Positions 1 to 9,751 of a stretch of 52,782 nucleotides of DNA are shown piece by piece. Source of the stretch: Clostridia bacterium. GTDB taxonomy: Bacteria > Bacillota > Clostridia > Oscillospirales > Acutalibacteraceae. The translations under genes were made by a program, and so were the position numbers. Under the pieces are notes generated by a model. The model was given only the letters and a program-made list of their open reading frames with translations, searched no databases and was not told the origin of the DNA. The stretch is taken from contig JAFQOJ010000040.1 in the NCBI GenBank assembly GCA_017403265.1, positions 1-52,782 on the forward strand. Reading direction: 5' to 3'. How positions within the stretch are numbered: the first letter of the stretch is position 1; the number at the start of each line of letters is the position of its first letter.

Positions 1-924
1 CACAATGGACTGACTGCTTTCGAAAACAGAATCGGTAACCTCCATTTCGGTTATACCGAACTTCTCTCCCATCTGTTTACCGAGAGTTGTTTTTAAATCG
101 TGAAAAGAGGGTAAGCAGTGCATAAATACCGCTTTTTCTCCTGCGTTTTTCATAATTTTGTCATTAACCTGATAAGGTGTTAAATCCTTAATACGCTCTT
201 CCCAAACACTGTCAGGCTCACCCATAGAAACCCAAACGTCAGTTGCAATAACATCGGCATTTTTTGTAGCTTTCATAGGGTTGGTTTCAAAGGTAATAGT
301 ACCACCGTTTTCTTTTGCCACTTCTAAACACTTATCAATGAGTTCTTTTTTAGGGAAGTATTTTTCGGGCGCACAAACGGTAAAGTTTACGCCCAATTTT
401 GCACAAGCCACCATATAAGAGTTACCCATATTGTAGCGTGCATCGCCCATATAAACAAAGTTAATGCCTTCTATTTTGCCAAAGTGTTCTTTAATGGTTA
501 AAAAGTCGGCAAGCATTTGTGTAGGGTGGAATTCATTAGTAAGACCGTTCCAAACAGGAACACCTGCATACTCTGCTAATTCTTCAACAATTTCCTGACC
601 AAAGCCGCGGTACTCAATACCGTCATAAATACGGCCTAAAACCCTTGCCGTATCAGCAATACTTTCCTTTTTACCTATTTGAGAGCCCTGTGGGTCCAAA
701 TAAGTAACACCCATTCCTAAATCGTATGCTGCAACCTCAAAGCTACAGCGTGTACGGGTGCTAGTTTTTTCAAAAATAAGCGCGATATTTTTGCCTTCGC
801 AAATTCTATGGGGAATACCCGCTTTTTTCTTATATTTAAGCTCGCTTGCTAAATCTATAAGGCATTCAATCTCTGCTTTAGAAAAATCAAGAAGCTTTAA
901 AAAGCTTTTGCCTTTAAAATCCAT
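1..924 (-). CDS. argF: Ornithine carbamoyltransferase (partial, 3' end outside window)
   Basis: ArgF makes citrulline from ornithine and carbamoyl phosphate in the cytoplasm. I translated this strand by hand: an open frame of 308 codons runs from an ATG at 924 to the left edge without a stop, so the C-terminus is missing. Family motifs are visible: the carbamoyl-phosphate loop FEKTSTRTR at residues 51-59, HPTQ in the middle, and the HCLP ornithine-side motif late in the visible part. The ATG shares one base with the argD stop (TAATG), so the two are translationally coupled. It is the last visible gene of the argGHCJBDF cluster. Identification is firm; only completeness is unknown. Confidence 0.95.
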   Translation of the reverse strand, partial: MDFKGKSFLKLLDFSKAEIECLIDLASELKYKKKAGIPHRICEGKNIALIFEKTSTRTRCSFEVAAYDLGMGVTYLDPQGSQIGKKESIADTARVLGRIYDGIEYRGFGQEIVEELAEYAGVPVWNGLTNEFHPTQMLADFLTIKEHFGKIEGINFVYMGDARYNMGNSYMVACAKLGVNFTVCAPEKYFPKKELIDKCLEVAKENGGTITFETNPMKATKNADVIATDVWVSMGEPDSVWEERIKDLTPYQVNDKIMKNAGEKAVFMHCLPSFHDLKTTLGKQMGEKFGITEMEVTDSVFESSQSIV

Positions 925-2087
925 TATAACGCGCATCCTTTCTTAATAATCTCAACCGCTTTTTCGAGTAAATCTTGCGGAATATTTAAGGCAGGTAAAA
1001 GCCTCACCTTATTTTTGGCCTTAATAATCAAAACACCGTTATCCATACAGTACTTTATAACTTCGCCTGCATCCTTGTATGTTTCAATTCCAAGCATAAG
1101 TCCCATGCCGCTTACCGATTTTACACCATCGGCATTTTTTAGCGCATTTATTATATATTCTGACTTTTGATTAATTTCTTTCAGTAATTCGCTGTCAATG
1201 CGGTTAACAATACTGATTGCTCCTGCACAAGCGACAGGGTTTCCACCAAAAGTAGAGCCGTGTGAAGAAGGAATTAAAACATCCTTTACCTTCTCCCCTA
1301 ACATTGTAGCGCCTATAGGAAGACCGTTACCGAGTCCCTTTGCGGTTGATACAATATCTGGCAATACTGAGTATTTCATAAAGGCATAAAGTTCACCTGT
1401 TCTGCCGTTACCTGTTTGCACTTCATCGCAAATTGTTAAAATATCATTTTCCTTTGCGATTTTAAATATAGCATTTACAAATTCTTTGCTAAGCGGCACT
1501 ACACCGCCCTCACCCTGTACGAGTTCAAACATAATTGCGCAAACCCTATTGTTTGCAACTAAATCTTCAAGCTCGGCTATATTGCCTGCTTCACAGTATA
1601 AAAAGCCTTCGGTAAGTGGTAGGAAATCCTTATGGAAAACTTCCTGTCCCGTAGCGGCAAGGGTGGTTACTGTTCTACCGTGGAAACTATTTTTAAGGGT
1701 TATAATTTTATTATATTCCGTACCCTTATTTTCTGCGGCATATTTGCGCGCAGTCTTTATTGCACATTCGTTAGCTTCAGCGCCCGAATTTGAAAAAAAG
1801 ACCCTTTTAAGACCTGTTCTATTACATAATATCTCTGCCAAATCAGCGCAAGGCTTGGTATAATAAAGGTTAGACGTATGTTGTAATTTTCCTAACTGCT
1901 CTGTTACTGCCTTTACCCATTTGTTATCAGCAATACCAAATGTATTTACTGCGATACCAGTTGACAAATCTATATACTCTTTGCCGTTTTCATCATACAC
2001 AAGCGAGCCTTTACCCGAAGCAAGCGCCACGGGAAAACGAGCATAGGTATTTGCAACAAACTCAGCATCCTTTTCAAAAATATTCAT
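924..2087 (-). CDS. argD: Acetylornithine aminotransferase
   Basis: ArgD is a PLP-dependent class III aminotransferase that converts N-acetylglutamate semialdehyde to N-acetylornithine. The usual landmarks are present: SGAEANE near the N-terminal third, FHGRT, the cofactor Asp in ICDEVQTG, and the PLP lysine in [10 protein letters not shown] place the start at the ATG at 2087 (387 aa): an AGGTG ribosome binding site lies six bases before it, whereas the longer GTG start at 2096 would sit inside that site and overlap argB by eight bases. Length is typical for the family (about 390-400 aa). It lies directly after argB and is coupled to argF downstream. Confidence 0.95.
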   Translation of the reverse strand: MNIFEKDAEFVANTYARFPVALASGKGSLVYDENGKEYIDLSTGIAVNTFGIADNKWVKAVTEQLGKLQHTSNLYYTKPCADLAEILCNRTGLKRVFFSNSGAEANECAIKTARKYAAENKGTEYNKIITLKNSFHGRTVTTLAATGQEVFHKDFLPLTEGFLYCEAGNIAELEDLVANNRVCAIMFELVQGEGGVVPLSKEFVNAIFKIAKENDILTICDEVQTGNGRTGELYAFMKYSVLPDIVSTAKGLGNGLPIGATMLGEKVKDVLIPSSHGSTFGGNPVACAGAISIVNRIDSELLKEINQKSEYIINALKNADGVKSVSGMGLMLGIETYKDAGEVIKYCMDNGVLIIKAKNKVRLLPALNIPQDLLEKAVEIIKKGCAL

Positions 2088-2088
2088 C

Positions 2089-2952
2089 TTAGTCACCTAC
2101 AACCATTGTGCCCGCACCTTCGTCGGTGAGGGTCTCAATAAGGAGTGAATGCGGCACTCTGCCATCCATAATAAATACCTTTTTAACACCTTTTTCGATA
2201 GCTTCAAGGCAACACTCAATTTTGGGTATCATACCACCGGAAATTGTGCCGTCTTTGAAAAGCTTCTTAGCTTCACTTACGGTAATTTTGGGAATAAGGG
2301 TATCGGGGTTGTCCTTATCAGCTAAAAGACCTGCAATATCGGTCATAGAGATAAGACACTCCGCTTCTAACGCACCTGCAATATATGCCGCGGCAGTATC
2401 AGCGTTGATATTATATACATTACCCTCCTTGTCACAACCAACGGTTGAAACAACAGGAATATAGTGATGTTTAAGCAAATCAAGAATAGGCTCAACATTA
2501 ACATCGGTAATCTTACCAACAAAGCCTAAACGCTCATCCTTGGACTCAGCAGTTATAAGGTGACCGTCAAGGCCTGAAATACCCATAGCCTTACCGCCAC
2601 GGATTTCAAGTAGATTAACAAGACTTTTATTAATTTTTCCTGCTAGCACCATTTGTACTATCTCGGCGGTTTCCTTATCGGTTACGCGAAGACCGTCAAC
2701 AAAAACTGACTCTTTGCCGATTCTTTTCAGCATATCGGTAATCTCGGGGCCGCCGCCGTGCACTAGCACAACCTTTACGCCGATAAGGTGCAAAAGCACG
2801 GTATCCTGCATAACCTGTTGTTTTAATTCTTCATTAATCATAGCATTGCCGCCGTATTTAATAACAACTGTTTTGCCGTAATATTTTTGTATGTAAGGAA
2901 GTGCTTGAGTTAGCACTTCCGCTCTCTGAGCGTTGGTAATATTTAAAGACAT
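2089..2952 (-). CDS. argB: Acetylglutamate kinase
   Basis: ArgB phosphorylates N-acetylglutamate, the second step of arginine synthesis and often the arginine-inhibited one. The 287-aa protein shows the amino-acid-kinase family features: VIKYGGNAM near residue 30, LVHGGGPEI near residue 65, and the NADTAAAYIAGAL segment near residue 183. It begins with an ATG preceded by a GAAAGG-type site. Downstream it is tightly packed with argD; upstream it is separated from argJ by about 250 bp containing a 103-bp tandem repeat, which is unusual inside an otherwise compact operon. Confidence 0.96.
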   Translation of the reverse strand: MSLNITNAQRAEVLTQALPYIQKYYGKTVVIKYGGNAMINEELKQQVMQDTVLLHLIGVKVVLVHGGGPEITDMLKRIGKESVFVDGLRVTDKETAEIVQMVLAGKINKSLVNLLEIRGGKAMGISGLDGHLITAESKDERLGFVGKITDVNVEPILDLLKHHYIPVVSTVGCDKEGNVYNINADTAAAYIAGALEAECLISMTDIAGLLADKDNPDTLIPKITVSEAKKLFKDGTISGGMIPKIECCLEAIEKGVKKVFIMDGRVPHSLLIETLTDEGAGTMVVGD

Positions 2953-2981
2953 AACTTAAAAGCCTTTCTTTTAATTTTTAT

Positions 2982-3209
2982 GTGGACAATTTAATCCAAG
3001 CTAGTTTGAGAGAAAATTGTTCACAGTACTGTTTTCTGTGAGCAAAGTTGTATTTTTATACTACTGCGAGCAAGAAACGGTGCTGTGGGCGATTTAATCC
3101 AAACTAGTTTGAGAGAAAATTGTTCACAGTGCCGTTTTCTGCGAGCAAAGTCGTATTTTTATACTACTGCGAGCAAGAAACGGTGCTGTGGGCAATTTAA
3201 TCCAAACTA
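2982..3209. repeat. 103-bp tandem direct repeat (two full copies plus a partial third)
   Basis: Copies start at 2982, 3085 and 3188, exactly 103 bp apart; the third stops after about 22 bp and contains the argJ stop codon. The two full copies differ at only a few positions. Each contains the 12-bp palindrome CAAACTAGTTTG and an imperfect inverted repeat, with arms CACAGTGCCGTTTTCTGCGAGC-like on the left and its near complement at the right end, enclosing a short AT-rich loop. The unit has no clear open frame. Origin unknown: it may be a palindromic intergenic element or a local duplication. It lies in the argJ-argB spacer and so could affect mRNA folding or stability. Confidence 0.9.
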
Positions 3210-4421
3210 AGTACGGTAGTCGCCGTTTATTTTCACATAATCGTATGTAAGGTCGCATCCCCAAGCGATTGAAGCATAATCGCCGCTGTTAAGGTTTACT
3301 AAAATCTCTATTTCGTCTTGGAGTAAAATTTCCTTTGCCTTTTCTTCAGAAAAATCCACTCCTGAACCGTTTTTGCAAACAGAAACCTCGCCTTTATTGG
3401 ACTTAAAGCAAACATCGATTTTGGTAACATCTACCTTTGCACCCGAATAACCTATAGCGCAAAGCACTCTTCCCCAGTTAGCATCCGAACCGAACATAGC
3501 CGCCTTTGTAAGCGACGAGCATACAACCGATTTTGCAACAGTTTTAGCAATATCCAAGGTTTCAGCGCCTGTTACCTTACATTCTAAAAGCTTAGTGGCG
3601 CCTTCACCGTCAGCAGTAATTTTGCGGCAAAGGTCTACACAAACAGTGTTAAGAGCCTTCATAAATGTGTTGAAATCCTCACCGTCACGTGTAATTTCAT
3701 TATTTTCCGCTAAACCGTTTGCAAGTACTACCACCATATCGTTAGTAGAAGTATCACCGTCAATGCTAATCATATTAAAGGTTGAAGCAATATCGGTTGA
3801 AAGTGCCTTTTGTAGCATCTCGCCCGAGATTGCACAGTCGGTAGTAATGAAAACAAGCATTGTAGCCATATTGGGATGAATCATACCCGAGCCCTTTGCA
3901 ATACCGCCGATTTTGCATTCCTTACCTCCGATTTCAAATCTTACTGCAATCTCCTTCAGCTTTGTATCGGTGGTCATAATACCTTCGGCGGCTTCTAGAC
4001 TTTTGTCGTTGCCTAAACCGTTTACTAATTCGGGTATACCGTCTTTAATAGGTGTTATATCAAGGGGTTGGCCTATAACGCCTGTAGAAGCTACAACAAC
4101 ATCGGCTTTATCTATTTTAAGCTGATTGCTTAAATACTCGCAGGCTTTGGTTGCAATTTCTACACCGTTTGCATTGCAGGTGTTAGCGTTGCCGCTATTG
4201 CAGATTACAGCCTGAGCCTTACCGTTTTTAATATTTTCCTTAGTAACTAAAAGCGGTGCGCCTTTTACAAGATTAGTAGTATAAACAGCAGCTGCATTGC
4301 AAAGCTTTTCACTATAAATAAGGCTTAAATCCCTTTTAGATTTATTCCTACGGATTCCGCAGTGTATTCCGTTTGCTTTAAATCCCTTTGCGGCGCAAAC
4401 GCCGCCCTTAATTATTTCCAT
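3207..4421 (-). CDS. argJ: Bifunctional ornithine acetyltransferase / N-acetylglutamate synthase
   Basis: ArgJ transfers the acetyl group of N-acetylornithine to glutamate, closing the acetyl cycle; bifunctional members also use acetyl-CoA. The 404-aa protein carries the autoproteolysis signature: KGSGMIHPNMATMLVF places the self-cleavage site between Ala186 and the nucleophile Thr187, so it should mature into alpha and beta chains. ICNSGNANTCNA near residue 75 and the C-terminal AIWGCDLTYDYVKIN-like segment (here IAWGCDLTYDYVKING) also fit. An AAGGAG site precedes the ATG. It sits 18 bp after argC. No argA or argE is in view, consistent with acetyl recycling. Confidence 0.96.
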   Translation of the reverse strand: MEIIKGGVCAAKGFKANGIHCGIRRNKSKRDLSLIYSEKLCNAAAVYTTNLVKGAPLLVTKENIKNGKAQAVICNSGNANTCNANGVEIATKACEYLSNQLKIDKADVVVASTGVIGQPLDITPIKDGIPELVNGLGNDKSLEAAEGIMTTDTKLKEIAVRFEIGGKECKIGGIAKGSGMIHPNMATMLVFITTDCAISGEMLQKALSTDIASTFNMISIDGDTSTNDMVVVLANGLAENNEITRDGEDFNTFMKALNTVCVDLCRKITADGEGATKLLECKVTGAETLDIAKTVAKSVVCSSLTKAAMFGSDANWGRVLCAIGYSGAKVDVTKIDVCFKSNKGEVSVCKNGSGVDFSEEKAKEILLQDEIEILVNLNSGDYASIAWGCDLTYDYVKINGDYRT

Positions 4422-4439
4422 AAATACTCCTTTATATAA

Positions 4440-5366
4440 TTAAACATTAAGTCCTGTGGTTTCATTTATACCAAGTACTAAATTCATGCATTGAATTGCC
4501 GCACCTGAAGCGCCCTTGCCTAAATTATCATAACGGGCAATAAGCAAAATACGCTCACTGTTTCCCGAAACCGAAATTTCCATTCCGTCTTTAAAAGATA
4601 GCTTATTAGCTGAAATAAAGCCGTCTTCTGAAAAATCTTCCTTATAATTTACAATAGGACCGTTATATTTATTTTTATATACATTTTTTATATCCTCTAC
4701 GCTACCATTAATTGCAGAAGCAAAAAGCGGAACTGTTACTTCCATGCCGCTATAATAATCGGCAACAATAGGCATAAACAGAGGGGCATTTTCTAAACCT
4801 GTAACATTTACAATTTCGGGTAAATGCTTGTGGCATTGAGCAATACCGTACTGACGGGGTGCATCAAGCAATTCTTCACGCTCTAAAGACTCATATTCAG
4901 CAATCATACCCTTACCGCCGCCGCTGTAGCCTGTTAAGGAAATCGCTGAAAGCAAGCTTTCCTTAGGCAAAATTCCACTTTCTATTAAGGGATATACAAG
5001 CGCTATAACTCCGCTTGCATGACACCCCGGAACTGCAATACGCTTAGAGTTAGCGATTTTTTTCTTTTGACCTGCCGATAGTTCGGGGAAACCGTATGTC
5101 CATTCAGGATTAGTACGGTGTGCAGTTGATGTATCCAATAAAACAGTATTTGTATTTTCTGTTAATGCTACCGCCTCAACAGATGCCTTATCAGGAAGAC
5201 ATAAAAATGCAATATCTGCCTCATTTAAAGCCTGTTTTCTAGCAGAAATATCCTTACGGTTTTCTTCTGTTAATTTTATAAGCTGGATATCTTTTCTTTC
5301 TTCAAGTCTTTCGGCTATGCGAAGTCCCGTAGTACCTGCGCTTCCGTCAATAAATACCTTTTTCAT
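4440..5366 (-). CDS. argC: N-acetyl-gamma-glutamyl-phosphate reductase, short (type 2) form
   Basis: ArgC reduces N-acetylglutamyl phosphate to the semialdehyde with NADPH. At 308 aa and with the N-terminal motif KVFIDGSAGTTGLRI it matches the shorter type 2 branch of the family rather than the roughly 345-aa type 1. The catalytic cysteine is Cys115 in AVPGCHASG; SGGGKGMI near residue 165 and HKHLPEI near residue 195 are further family signatures. Its start lies within the end of argH (20-bp overlap), implying translational coupling. The type 2 assignment rests on length and motifs only. Confidence 0.93.
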   Translation of the reverse strand: MKKVFIDGSAGTTGLRIAERLEERKDIQLIKLTEENRKDISARKQALNEADIAFLCLPDKASVEAVALTENTNTVLLDTSTAHRTNPEWTYGFPELSAGQKKKIANSKRIAVPGCHASGVIALVYPLIESGILPKESLLSAISLTGYSGGGKGMIAEYESLEREELLDAPRQYGIAQCHKHLPEIVNVTGLENAPLFMPIVADYYSGMEVTVPLFASAINGSVEDIKNVYKNKYNGPIVNYKEDFSEDGFISANKLSFKDGMEISVSGNSERILLIARYDNLGKGASGAAIQCMNLVLGINETTGLNV

Positions 5367-6735
5367 TTAAAAACTCCGTTAAATAATCAATTTGTGATTT
5401 TACCGATTGTGGTCCTGTGCCGCCTGCTGAAATACGCTTATTAACGCAAGCTTCAAGCGAAATTTCGTCATATAAATCAGTATCAAATGAATTATCAAAT
5501 TGCTTATACTTTTCAATAGGCAAATTATCAAGCACAAGGTTTTCCTTAATACAGTATGCAACAATTTCACCTACATGCTTGTAAGCGGTTCTAAACGGCA
5601 TACCCTTTTTAACAAGATAATCGGCTAAGTCGGTAGCGTTTATAAAGCCTTTTTGTGCGGCTTTGTACATATTACCTTTTAAAACTGTCATGGTAGCAAT
5701 CATTGGTGTGAATACACCTAAGCACATTTTTACAGTGTCAATAGCATCAAAAATAGCTTCCTTATCCTCTTGCATATCCTTATTATAAGCAAGTGGCAAG
5801 CCCTTTAATGTAGTAAGTAAAGCCATAAGGTCACCGTATACTCTACCCGTTTTACCGCGCACCAATTCTGCCATATCTGGATTTTTCTTTTGCGGCATTA
5901 TGCTTGAGCCTGTGGTGTAGCTATCGTCTAATTCAATAAACTTAAACTCCCAACTTGACCAAAGGATAATCTCTTCCGAAAAGCGTGAAAGGTGCATCAT
6001 TAGAATAGAGAATGCTGACATAAGCTCAAGACAAAAATCTCTGTCTGAAACACCGTCTATACTGTTAAGGGTTATATCCGAAAAGCCTAATTGCTGTGCT
6101 TCAAAATATCTTTCGGTATCATAGGTGGTACCTGCCAATGCACATGAGCCTATCGGACTTTTATCCATACGCTTTAGTGCATCTGCAATTCTTGAATAAT
6201 CGCGTTCTAACATAAAAGCATAGGTCAAAATATGGTGTGCAAAGGTTATTGGTTGCGCTCTTTGAAGATGGGTATATCCCGGCATAATAGCATCCTTAGC
6301 GGTTTCTGCTTTATCCTTTATAATCTTTATTAAGGATAAAATCTGCTTGCTTATTTCCTCACATTCCGAGAATAAATAAAGCCTTATATCAAGAGCTACT
6401 TGGTCGTTACGACTTCTTGCAGTATGCAGTTTTTTGCCATTATCCCCTATTCGCTTTGTAAGCTCGCTTTCAACAAACATATGTATATCTTCAGCTTCCA
6501 TATCAAATGCCAACTTACCGCTTTCAATATCCTCTAATATACCGCTAAGACCGTTTAGTATATCGTTACATTCTTCTGCAGTAATAATTCCCTGACGCGA
6601 TAACATCATAGCGTGCGCTATAGAGCCCTCTATATCCTGCTTATACATTCTCTTATCAAAGTGAATAGAAGAATTAAAATCATCAGCCTGCTTATCAAGA
6701 GCCTTCTGGAATCTTCCTGCCCACATTTTTTCCAT
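5347..6735 (-). CDS. argH: Argininosuccinate lyase
   Basis: ArgH splits argininosuccinate into arginine and fumarate, the last step of the pathway. The 462-aa protein has the full set of fumarase/aspartase superfamily regions: MWAGRF at the N-terminus, HTARSRNDQ near residue 105, GYTHLQRAQP near residue 150, and the mobile signature loop GSSIMPQKKNPD near residue 275. Length is typical. An AGGAATG-type site lies in front of the ATG. It follows argG by 86 bp, in which a strong hairpin lies, and overlaps argC by 20 bp. Confidence 0.97.
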   Translation of the reverse strand: MEKMWAGRFQKALDKQADDFNSSIHFDKRMYKQDIEGSIAHAMMLSRQGIITAEECNDILNGLSGILEDIESGKLAFDMEAEDIHMFVESELTKRIGDNGKKLHTARSRNDQVALDIRLYLFSECEEISKQILSLIKIIKDKAETAKDAIMPGYTHLQRAQPITFAHHILTYAFMLERDYSRIADALKRMDKSPIGSCALAGTTYDTERYFEAQQLGFSDITLNSIDGVSDRDFCLELMSAFSILMMHLSRFSEEIILWSSWEFKFIELDDSYTTGSSIMPQKKNPDMAELVRGKTGRVYGDLMALLTTLKGLPLAYNKDMQEDKEAIFDAIDTVKMCLGVFTPMIATMTVLKGNMYKAAQKGFINATDLADYLVKKGMPFRTAYKHVGEIVAYCIKENLVLDNLPIEKYKQFDNSFDTDLYDEISLEACVNKRISAGGTGPQSVKSQIDYLTEFLNEKGIY

Positions 6736-6782
6736 TTTACCTATACATTCCTTTCAGTAAAAACGCGATATAAAAAATCGTC

Positions 6783-6810
6783 AACAGTACCGATAAAAAT
6801 CGGTACTGTT
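6783..6810 (-). terminator. 12-bp perfect hairpin in the argG-argH spacer
   Basis: Arms AACAGTACCGAT (6783-6794) and ATCGGTACTGTT (6799-6810) enclose a four-base AAAA loop. On the minus strand the hairpin follows the argG stop and a run of six T comes about six bases later. It could be a partial intercistronic terminator or an mRNA-stability element that sets argG levels apart from argH. I see no separate strong promoter for argH after it, so complete termination is unlikely. Confidence 0.6.
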
Positions 6811-6821
6811 TAAAGTTTAAA

Positions 6822-8051
6822 TTATTTTAAGTTATTATTAGCTCTCATTTTAGCATTAACCTTAGTAGCAAGACCGTAAAGGTTGATAAAGCCTGCAGAA
6901 TCCTTTTGGTCGTAAACATCATCCTCATCAAATGTTGCTATTTCACTGTCATAAAGTGAATAGGGCGAAGAAACACCTGCGTTAATCATATTACCCTTGT
7001 AAAGCTTTAAGGTAACATCACCTGTAACAGTTTTTTGGGTTTCCTTAACAAATGCTAAAATTGCCTGAGTAAGCGGAGTAAACCATAAGGCGTTGTACAC
7101 ATTCTCTCCCAATTTTTGAGCAACCAAAGCCTTATAATGAGCGGTATCCTTATCAAGGCAAATAGTTTCAAGTACACTGTGTGCCTTATAAAGAATTGCA
7201 CCGCCGGGAGTTTCATAAACACCGCGACACTTCATACCAACAAGACGGTTTTCTACGATGTCCAAAAGGCCAATACCATTTTCGCCGCCAAGCTTATTAA
7301 GTGTAGTAACAATACCTACAGAATCCATTTCCTTGCCGTCAATAGCAGTGGGGATACCCTTTTCAAAATGGATAGTAACATAGGTGGGCTTGTCGGGAGC
7401 CATTTCGGGAGAAACACCCATTTCTAAGAAACCGGGCTTGTTGTATAAAGGCTCGTTCTTTGGGTCTTCTAAATCAAGACCTTCGTGAGATAAGTGCCAA
7501 ATATTTTTATCCTTAGAATAGTTAGTTTCGCGGTTAATCTTAAGCGGAACGTTATGAGCCTCAGCATAGTCGATTTCTTCTTCTCTTGACTTGATGTCCC
7601 ACTCGCGCCAAGGAGCGATAATCTTCATATCGGGGGCAAAATTCTTAATAGCAAGCTCAAAACGAACTTGATCGTTACCCTTACCTGTACAACCGTGGCA
7701 GATAGCATCCGCACTTTCAGCAATTGCAATTTCAGCAATTCTTTTAGCAATGGGCGGACGTGCAAATGCAGTACCTAAGAGATAATCCTCATATAAAGCA
7801 CCTGCCTGTAAGCACGGGAATACATAATCATCTAAAAATTCCTTAGTTAAATCCTCTATGTAAATTTTAGAAGCGCCGGTTTTGATAGCCTTTTCTTCAA
7901 GTCCCTCAAGCTCATCAGATTGACCAACATTACCCGATACTGCAATAATTTCAGGGTTGTTGTAGTTCTCCTTAAGCCAAGGAATAATAATTGATGTATC
8001 AAGACCGCCTGAATAAGCAAGTACTACCTTCTTAATTTCGTTTTTATTCAT
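6822..8051 (-). CDS. argG: Argininosuccinate synthase
   Basis: ArgG joins citrulline and aspartate using ATP. The PP-loop ATP pyrophosphatase motif AYSGGLDTS stands near the N-terminus, followed by [15 protein letters not shown], the citrulline/aspartate-binding segment. I start at the ATG at 8051 (409 aa) because GGAGG lies eight bases before it; a frame open to 8081 would add ten residues with no ribosome binding site. It is the first gene of the cluster, with a near-consensus promoter and ARG-box-like sequences upstream, so arginine repression of the whole unit is likely. Confidence 0.97.
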   Translation of the reverse strand: MNKNEIKKVVLAYSGGLDTSIIIPWLKENYNNPEIIAVSGNVGQSDELEGLEEKAIKTGASKIYIEDLTKEFLDDYVFPCLQAGALYEDYLLGTAFARPPIAKRIAEIAIAESADAICHGCTGKGNDQVRFELAIKNFAPDMKIIAPWREWDIKSREEEIDYAEAHNVPLKINRETNYSKDKNIWHLSHEGLDLEDPKNEPLYNKPGFLEMGVSPEMAPDKPTYVTIHFEKGIPTAIDGKEMDSVGIVTTLNKLGGENGIGLLDIVENRLVGMKCRGVYETPGGAILYKAHSVLETICLDKDTAHYKALVAQKLGENVYNALWFTPLTQAILAFVKETQKTVTGDVTLKLYKGNMINAGVSSPYSLYDSEIATFDEDDVYDQKDSAGFINLYGLATKVNAKMRANNNLK

Positions 8052-8105
8052 AGTAAATTCCTCCGTATGCACAACATGCATTGATTTTTGTTATTTTATG
8101 CATAA

Positions 8106-8134
8106 ATTATACTACATTTTGAATATTTATGCAA
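8106..8134 (-). promoter_or_regulatory. argG promoter
   Basis: On the minus strand TTGCAT (8134-8129) and TATAAT (8111-8106) are separated by exactly 17 bp, about 55 bases before the argG ATG. The -35 box lies within the ARG-box-like sequence, so a bound repressor would block RNA polymerase. Confidence 0.75.
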
Positions 8135-8135
8135 G
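8118..8135. promoter_or_regulatory. Putative ArgR operator (ARG box) at argG
   Basis: TTTGAATATTTATGCAAG closely resembles the Bacillus-type ARG box (CATGAATAAAAATKCAAK) and overlaps the -35 box and spacer of the argG promoter. A similar half-site array (TAGAATATTTATGCG and TTTTTATGCAAA) lies at 8173-8199, further upstream. Tandem ARG boxes are the usual target of hexameric ArgR/AhrC. No argR gene is in the window. Confidence 0.65.
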
Positions 8136-8215
8136 TATTTTTAACTATTTCTCGCATTTTAACATATATTTATAGAATATTTATGCGTTTTTATGCAAAT
8201 TTAACAACAAGCGCA

Positions 8216-9748
8216 TTACTGCTCGTCCGATTTATTCGCTTTACTCTTTATCTTCTTGGCAAAAAGTGGAATAATAAAGCCGCTAATCATACAAAGACCA
8301 AAGATTAACCAGCCCGCCAAAACATTTGAAAGCAGGTTATAACCGTCTGCCGCACCGTAAATACCGCCTTTATTTTTAAATAAATCTACAATGTTCCATA
8401 CAAATAAAACAGTTAGCGAAATGGGTGCTACCGCCTTAACGGTTATATCAAACCAAAGCTTTGGCATTTTAATCTTCTTGGTATTAAGGTTAATTTCATC
8501 TACAATAAATTTAGATTTGCAGAACCAACCGATAGCTATAGTTTCAATAACGCCTATTAAAATAAGGGTAAAGCTGTTGCACCAGTTATCTACAATATCA
8601 AGCACCGCAAGGCCGCCACCTGTAGCATAAATTATAGAAATAATACCTGCTATGGTGCAAATCATAATGGTGGTCTTTTTCTTATTGGTTCCAAACTTAT
8701 CAGAGAATGCAGTTGATATACCTTCAACAAGAGAGAAAGCCGAGTCAATAGCCAATGTGCAAAGGCAGAAATAGAAAACAAAAGCAAATATAGCGTTAAA
8801 TACACCACTACCCGACAAATTAACTATTGCAGTAGGATAAACGCCAAAGGCAAGACCTACACCCGACTTTTTAGCGAGCATATCCTGAAGGTTTGTACCG
8901 TACATAGTGGTGAACATAACAATACCTGATAAAAGACTTACTGCCAAATCGCTGAATGCGATAATAAATCCGTCACGCGCAATATTACTCTTATCATCAA
9001 GGAATGAACCATAAGCTATCATAATAGCCATCATAACCGACATTGAGTAGAATACTTGACCTACCGCATCTACCCAAAGCATTGGGTCAGACAGCGCCGA
9101 AAAATCAGGAATAAAGAAGGTTTTTATACCCTCTAAAGCGCCAGGCATTGTAACACCCTTAATTGCCATAAATGCAAGACAAATTACAGGGAGAAATACA
9201 AGATATTTAATAATCTTGCCAACACTCTTTGTACCGTTGCGTATACAGTAGTAAATAAGACCCCACGCCGCTAAAAGACAAATTAAAACAGGAGCAGAAA
9301 ATGTACCAAAGCCTTTTATAGTGCCTGTAGTTTTAATGAGCGTAGACCATAAACTGCTTGCGGCGGCATTGTCGCCCGTCATGTTTACAAATTTAAAGCT
9401 GAAAACAGCCATCATAATAACCCAAGCAAAAACAACCGCATAATATGTAACAATTACAAATGCATTAGAAGTAGCTGCCCAGCCTATAGGCTCAAACTTT
9501 TTATTTAAGCCTTTAAGTGCTCCGGGGGCACCCGAGCGCATCTTTCTACCGATTGAAATTTCCATCATTAAAAGCGGTATACCGATAATAAGCATTGCTA
9601 AAAGGTATACAAGCAAAAATGCACCGCCGCCGTGTTTTGCAGCAAGATTCGGGAAACGCCAAGCGTTACCAAGACCTACTGCAGAGCCAATTGCCGCCAA
9701 TATAAATGTAGCGCTTGACCCCCAAGTTGAACGTTTTGTATCTGACAT
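8216..9748 (-). CDS. Sodium-dependent neurotransmitter/amino-acid symporter (NSS/SNF family)
   Basis: This 510-aa polytopic membrane protein belongs to the LeuT/MhsT-type sodium:amino-acid symporters. The N-terminal segment WGSSATFILAAIGSAVGLG and the following NAWRFPNLAAKHGGGAF are the strongly conserved TM1 region with the unwound substrate and sodium site; GIPLLMMEISIGRK follows in TM2. About eleven to twelve hydrophobic segments can be counted, ending in a basic tail. The substrate is probably an amino acid but cannot be told from sequence. It starts three bases after the exonuclease stop, so it is probably the last gene of the typA unit; its own ribosome binding site is poor. Confidence 0.92.
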   Translation of the reverse strand: MSDTKRSTWGSSATFILAAIGSAVGLGNAWRFPNLAAKHGGGAFLLVYLLAMLIIGIPLLMMEISIGRKMRSGAPGALKGLNKKFEPIGWAATSNAFVIVTYYAVVFAWVIMMAVFSFKFVNMTGDNAAASSLWSTLIKTTGTIKGFGTFSAPVLICLLAAWGLIYYCIRNGTKSVGKIIKYLVFLPVICLAFMAIKGVTMPGALEGIKTFFIPDFSALSDPMLWVDAVGQVFYSMSVMMAIMIAYGSFLDDKSNIARDGFIIAFSDLAVSLLSGIVMFTTMYGTNLQDMLAKKSGVGLAFGVYPTAIVNLSGSGVFNAIFAFVFYFCLCTLAIDSAFSLVEGISTAFSDKFGTNKKKTTIMICTIAGIISIIYATGGGLAVLDIVDNWCNSFTLILIGVIETIAIGWFCKSKFIVDEINLNTKKIKMPKLWFDITVKAVAPISLTVLFVWNIVDLFKNKGGIYGAADGYNLLSNVLAGWLIFGLCMISGFIIPLFAKKIKSKANKSDEQ

Positions 9749-9751
9749 AAT

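Noticed and set aside
2982..3209. Repeat in the arg spacer as a CRISPR or integration site
   Set aside because: Only two and a bit copies without unique spacers, no recombinase or attachment core nearby.
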